This document shows positions 62,560-64,000 of a stretch of 64,000 nt of DNA, piece by piece; within the stretch, counting starts at the first letter, position 1; every line of letters starts with the position of its first letter. The position numbers and the translations under genes are program-made. The notes below the pieces were generated by a model. That model was not told the origin of the DNA. It saw nothing but the letters and a program-made list of their open reading frames with translations, and ran no database searches. This DNA comes from Alistipes senegalensis (GTDB taxonomy: Bacteria > Bacteroidota > Bacteroidia > Bacteroidales > Rikenellaceae): NCBI GenBank assembly GCA_023664045.1, contig JAMPGH010000001.1, positions 1,457,661 through 1,521,660 on the forward strand, read 5' to 3'.

Positions 62560-62904
62560 CATAGCGAAAATCGGGCGTATAATCGACCCTGATAAGGGCT
62601 TTCTTTGCGGATGCAAACACACGTAAACAGCTATATGTACATATGTCTGCGTGCGGATATGGACAGTTGAATGCCGGCGCACGCAAATGAATAAACAGCT
62701 GTTCACCTGCCTATGCAAACAGATTTTTATGCAGATAAAAAATCGAGTAATCGAACACGCACGGATGCACGTGCGCACCAACGCACCGGCGTATGTGCCT
62801 GACAGCGTACATGCGTTGGTGCGCAGAGATACGCATATAGGCATCTGCGCAAACAAAACGATGCACACACAATTAACCGATTGTATAACTAAAAAACAGT
62901 AACG
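62560..62904. repeat. Repeat-rich non-coding region upstream of the ParA gene
   Basis: No gene is supported. It contains many short CGCAC, GCATATG and TGCGCA words and a perfect 14-bp inverted repeat, TGCGCACCAACGCA (62772-62785) and TGCGTTGGTGCGCA (62812-62825), with a 26-base spacer. Open frames across it (83 and 197 residues) have odd composition and look like by-products. It may be a partition or regulatory site for the ParA gene starting at 62905. Confidence 0.5.
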
Positions 62905-63657
62905 ATGAAAGGAAAAACAAAATTCGTCGCCTTCTCGACCCAGAAAGGCGGAGCAGGAAAAACGACGCTCACGGTATTGGTCGCCTCGTACCTGCATTAT
63001 GTAAAAGGATTCGACGTCGCGGTCATCGACTGCGACTATCCCCAGCACTCCATCGTCGAGATGCGTGATCGGGATTTGAAGCTGGCGCTCGAAGACGAAC
63101 ACTACAAACGTCTGGCCTATGACCAGTTTTCACGATTGGAGAAGAAAGCCTATCCGGTCGTGGAAAGCAATACGAAAGAGGCGTTGGCCGATGCCGAGTA
63201 TCTGCTCCCGCAAGGCGATTTCGATTATGTGTTTTTCGACCTGCCCGGAACGATCAACAATGAGGATCTGGTTCATACGCTGGCGCGTATGGATTATATC
63301 ATCGCACCGATCTGTGCCGACCGTGTGGTCATGGAGAGTACGCTCAACTATGCCGTCGTGGTCGAGGATCATATCATGAGCAGTGCGAAGTCGCAAATCA
63401 AAGCTATCTACCTGTTATGGAATATGGTGGACGGACGCGAGAAAACAGAACTGTACGAGGTCTACGAAGCGGTCATGAAAGACCTGCATCTCACGGTTCT
63501 GAAAACTTTTCTGCCCGACACGAAGCGTTTCCGCCGGGAGCAGAGTACCAACCGCCGCGCCGTGTTCCGCTCCACGCTGTTCCCTGCCGACCGTTCCCTC
63601 GTGCGAGGCAGCAACCTCGACAAGTTGGTCGATGAACTGATCGAACTGTTAAAATAG
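62905..63657 (+). CDS. traA: ParA-family ATPase (TraA-like, conjugative element)
   Basis: A 250-residue MinD/ParA ATPase. The deviant Walker A is STQKGGAGKTTLTVL (Lys14, Lys19), then VIDCDYPQHSI as the Walker A' region and FFDLPGTINN for Walker B. In CTnDOT-like elements the first transfer-region gene, traA, has this type, and it is followed by a DUF3408 gene. ParA-like proteins move DNA or position complexes; the exact role in conjugation is not known. It is divergent from mobA with the repeat region between them. Confidence 0.88.
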   Translation: MKGKTKFVAFSTQKGGAGKTTLTVLVASYLHYVKGFDVAVIDCDYPQHSIVEMRDRDLKLALEDEHYKRLAYDQFSRLEKKAYPVVESNTKEALADAEYLLPQGDFDYVFFDLPGTINNEDLVHTLARMDYIIAPICADRVVMESTLNYAVVVEDHIMSSAKSQIKAIYLLWNMVDGREKTELYEVYEAVMKDLHLTVLKTFLPDTKRFRREQSTNRRAVFRSTLFPADRSLVRGSNLDKLVDELIELLK

Positions 63658-63663
63658 CCGGTC

Positions 63664-64000
63664 ATGATAACCAAAGAACATGATGACGGTCTGGATGCCT
63701 CTTTCATCATCAGCCAGACGAAAAGTCGAAGTCGTTCTCCGCAGCCCGGAACTTCCGAACGAGCGGAGCCGCAACTCGCCGATACGATACCTGCCGTTGC
63801 GGATTCCAACGTCCCGAAAGAAGAAGTGCGCCGCCGAAAAGGCAAGGGCGCGGATTACGAAAGTCTTTTCATCCGCCATGCGGCCTCCAACACCCGCAGC
63901 GGCAAGACGGTCTACATCCGCAAGGAGTTCCATGAACGCCTTACGCGCATCGTGCAGGTGATCGGCCGAAACGAGGTGTCGCTGTACAGCTACCTCGACA
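63664..64000 (+). CDS. traB: DUF3408 domain protein (TraB-like), 3' end outside window
   Basis: The first 112 residues are visible. The start MITKEHDDGLDASFIISQTK is followed by a polar linker and then the DUF3408 segment FIRHAASNTRSGKTVYIRKE, continuing FHERLTRIVQVIGRNEVSLY to the edge. In Bacteroidales elements this small RHH-like family follows traA. The gene starts 6 bases after the ParA stop, so they share a transcript. The reading frame is open at the last base, so it is partial. Confidence 0.85.
   Translation, partial: MITKEHDDGLDASFIISQTKSRSRSPQPGTSERAEPQLADTIPAVADSNVPKEEVRRRKGKGADYESLFIRHAASNTRSGKTVYIRKEFHERLTRIVQVIGRNEVSLYSYLD

Larger units (their letters stand above)
29930..64000. 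mobile_element. CTnDOT-type integrative and conjugative element with metal-homeostasis cargo (partial)
   Basis: Backbone genes diagnostic of Bacteroidales conjugative transposons occur together: RteC, excisionase-like HTH proteins, DUF1896, topoisomerase III, DUF3945, MobC/MobB/MobA, ParA (TraA-like) and DUF3408 (TraB-like). The right end with the remaining tra genes, and the integrase, lie outside the window. The left limit is inferred from the composition change after about 29,930, where AT-rich non-coding DNA begins, and from GTATCTTTGA (29933-29942), which matches 9 of 10 positions of the CTnDOT-type core GTAnnTTTGC. The 30,270-44,330 part could instead be a separate island next to the element. 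Confidence 0.7.

Noticed and set aside
62651-62902. Plus-strand frame of 83 codons just before the ParA gene
   Set aside because: It is made of the repeat words of the region (many Cys, His, Arg, Thr) and spans the inverted repeat; more likely non-coding.
62509-63102. Minus-strand frame of 197 codons across the region before the ParA gene
   Set aside because: Cys- and Ile-rich composition, overlap with the start of the ParA gene, and no known domain.
44331-64000. Integrase or recombinase of the element
   Set aside because: None of the genes between 29,930 and 64,000 carries a tyrosine or serine recombinase signature; it must lie outside the window.
1-64000. tRNA, rRNA or CRISPR array
   Set aside because: No cloverleaf, ribosomal signature, or regularly spaced identical repeats with unique spacers were seen; the 47-bp array has degenerate units without spacers.

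Overview
The window looks like a GC-rich member of the Bacteroidales, most like Alistipes (Rikenellaceae). This rests on an FtsK-LolA-GyrA block, promoters with a TAnnTTTG -7 box, few Shine-Dalgarno sites, DUF4861/DUF4919-type proteins, and a Bacteroidales CTnDOT-type conjugative element. The genus is an inference. No rRNA, tRNA, CRISPR array or intact insertion sequence was found.

Chromosomal part (1 to about 29,930). Positions 1-7,296 carry housekeeping genes: the C-terminal part of the FtsK translocase, a LolA-like carrier, gyrase subunit A and a TPR protein. Positions 7,430-7,730 hold a non-coding tandem repeat of about 47 bp. Positions 7,860-19,855 form a pectin/galacturonate unit. A pectin methylesterase, a GH43 enzyme and a DUF4861 lipoprotein act outside the cytoplasm, an MFS carrier imports hexuronate, and UxaC, UxaB, UxaA, KdgK and Eda convert galacturonate to pyruvate and glyceraldehyde 3-phosphate. 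A MATE exporter, an rRNA pseudouridine synthase with a long basic N-terminal tail, a clostripain-like lipoprotein coupled to a DUF4919 protein, DapA and LigA follow. Intergenic repeats occur at about 21,260-21,440 and 29,180-29,900, together with a remnant of a C-type-lectin-like (FISUMP) domain.

Accessory part (about 29,930 to the end). An AT-rich stretch marks the probable edge of an integrated island. Its first third (30,270-44,330) is metal-homeostasis cargo: a MATE exporter, an SO_0444-type permease with a C-terminal HMA domain, an AraC regulator divergent from a Fur-family regulator, a CzcBAC/CusBAC RND pump, an MBL hydrolase, a fused FeoA-FeoB transporter and a phosphatidylserine decarboxylase. 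The RND pump operon and feoAB share a nearly identical 38-bp promoter/operator.

The conjugative backbone follows: RteC, two excisionase-like HTH proteins, a ParDE toxin-antitoxin pair, a giant methylase-helicase, DUF1896, topoisomerase III, DUF3945, a three-gene DUF3791-DUF3990-HTH module, MobC, MobB and MobA, an oriT-like hairpin region, then a ParA/TraA ATPase and the start of a DUF3408 (TraB-like) gene that runs off the window. No integrase is present, so the element is incomplete here.
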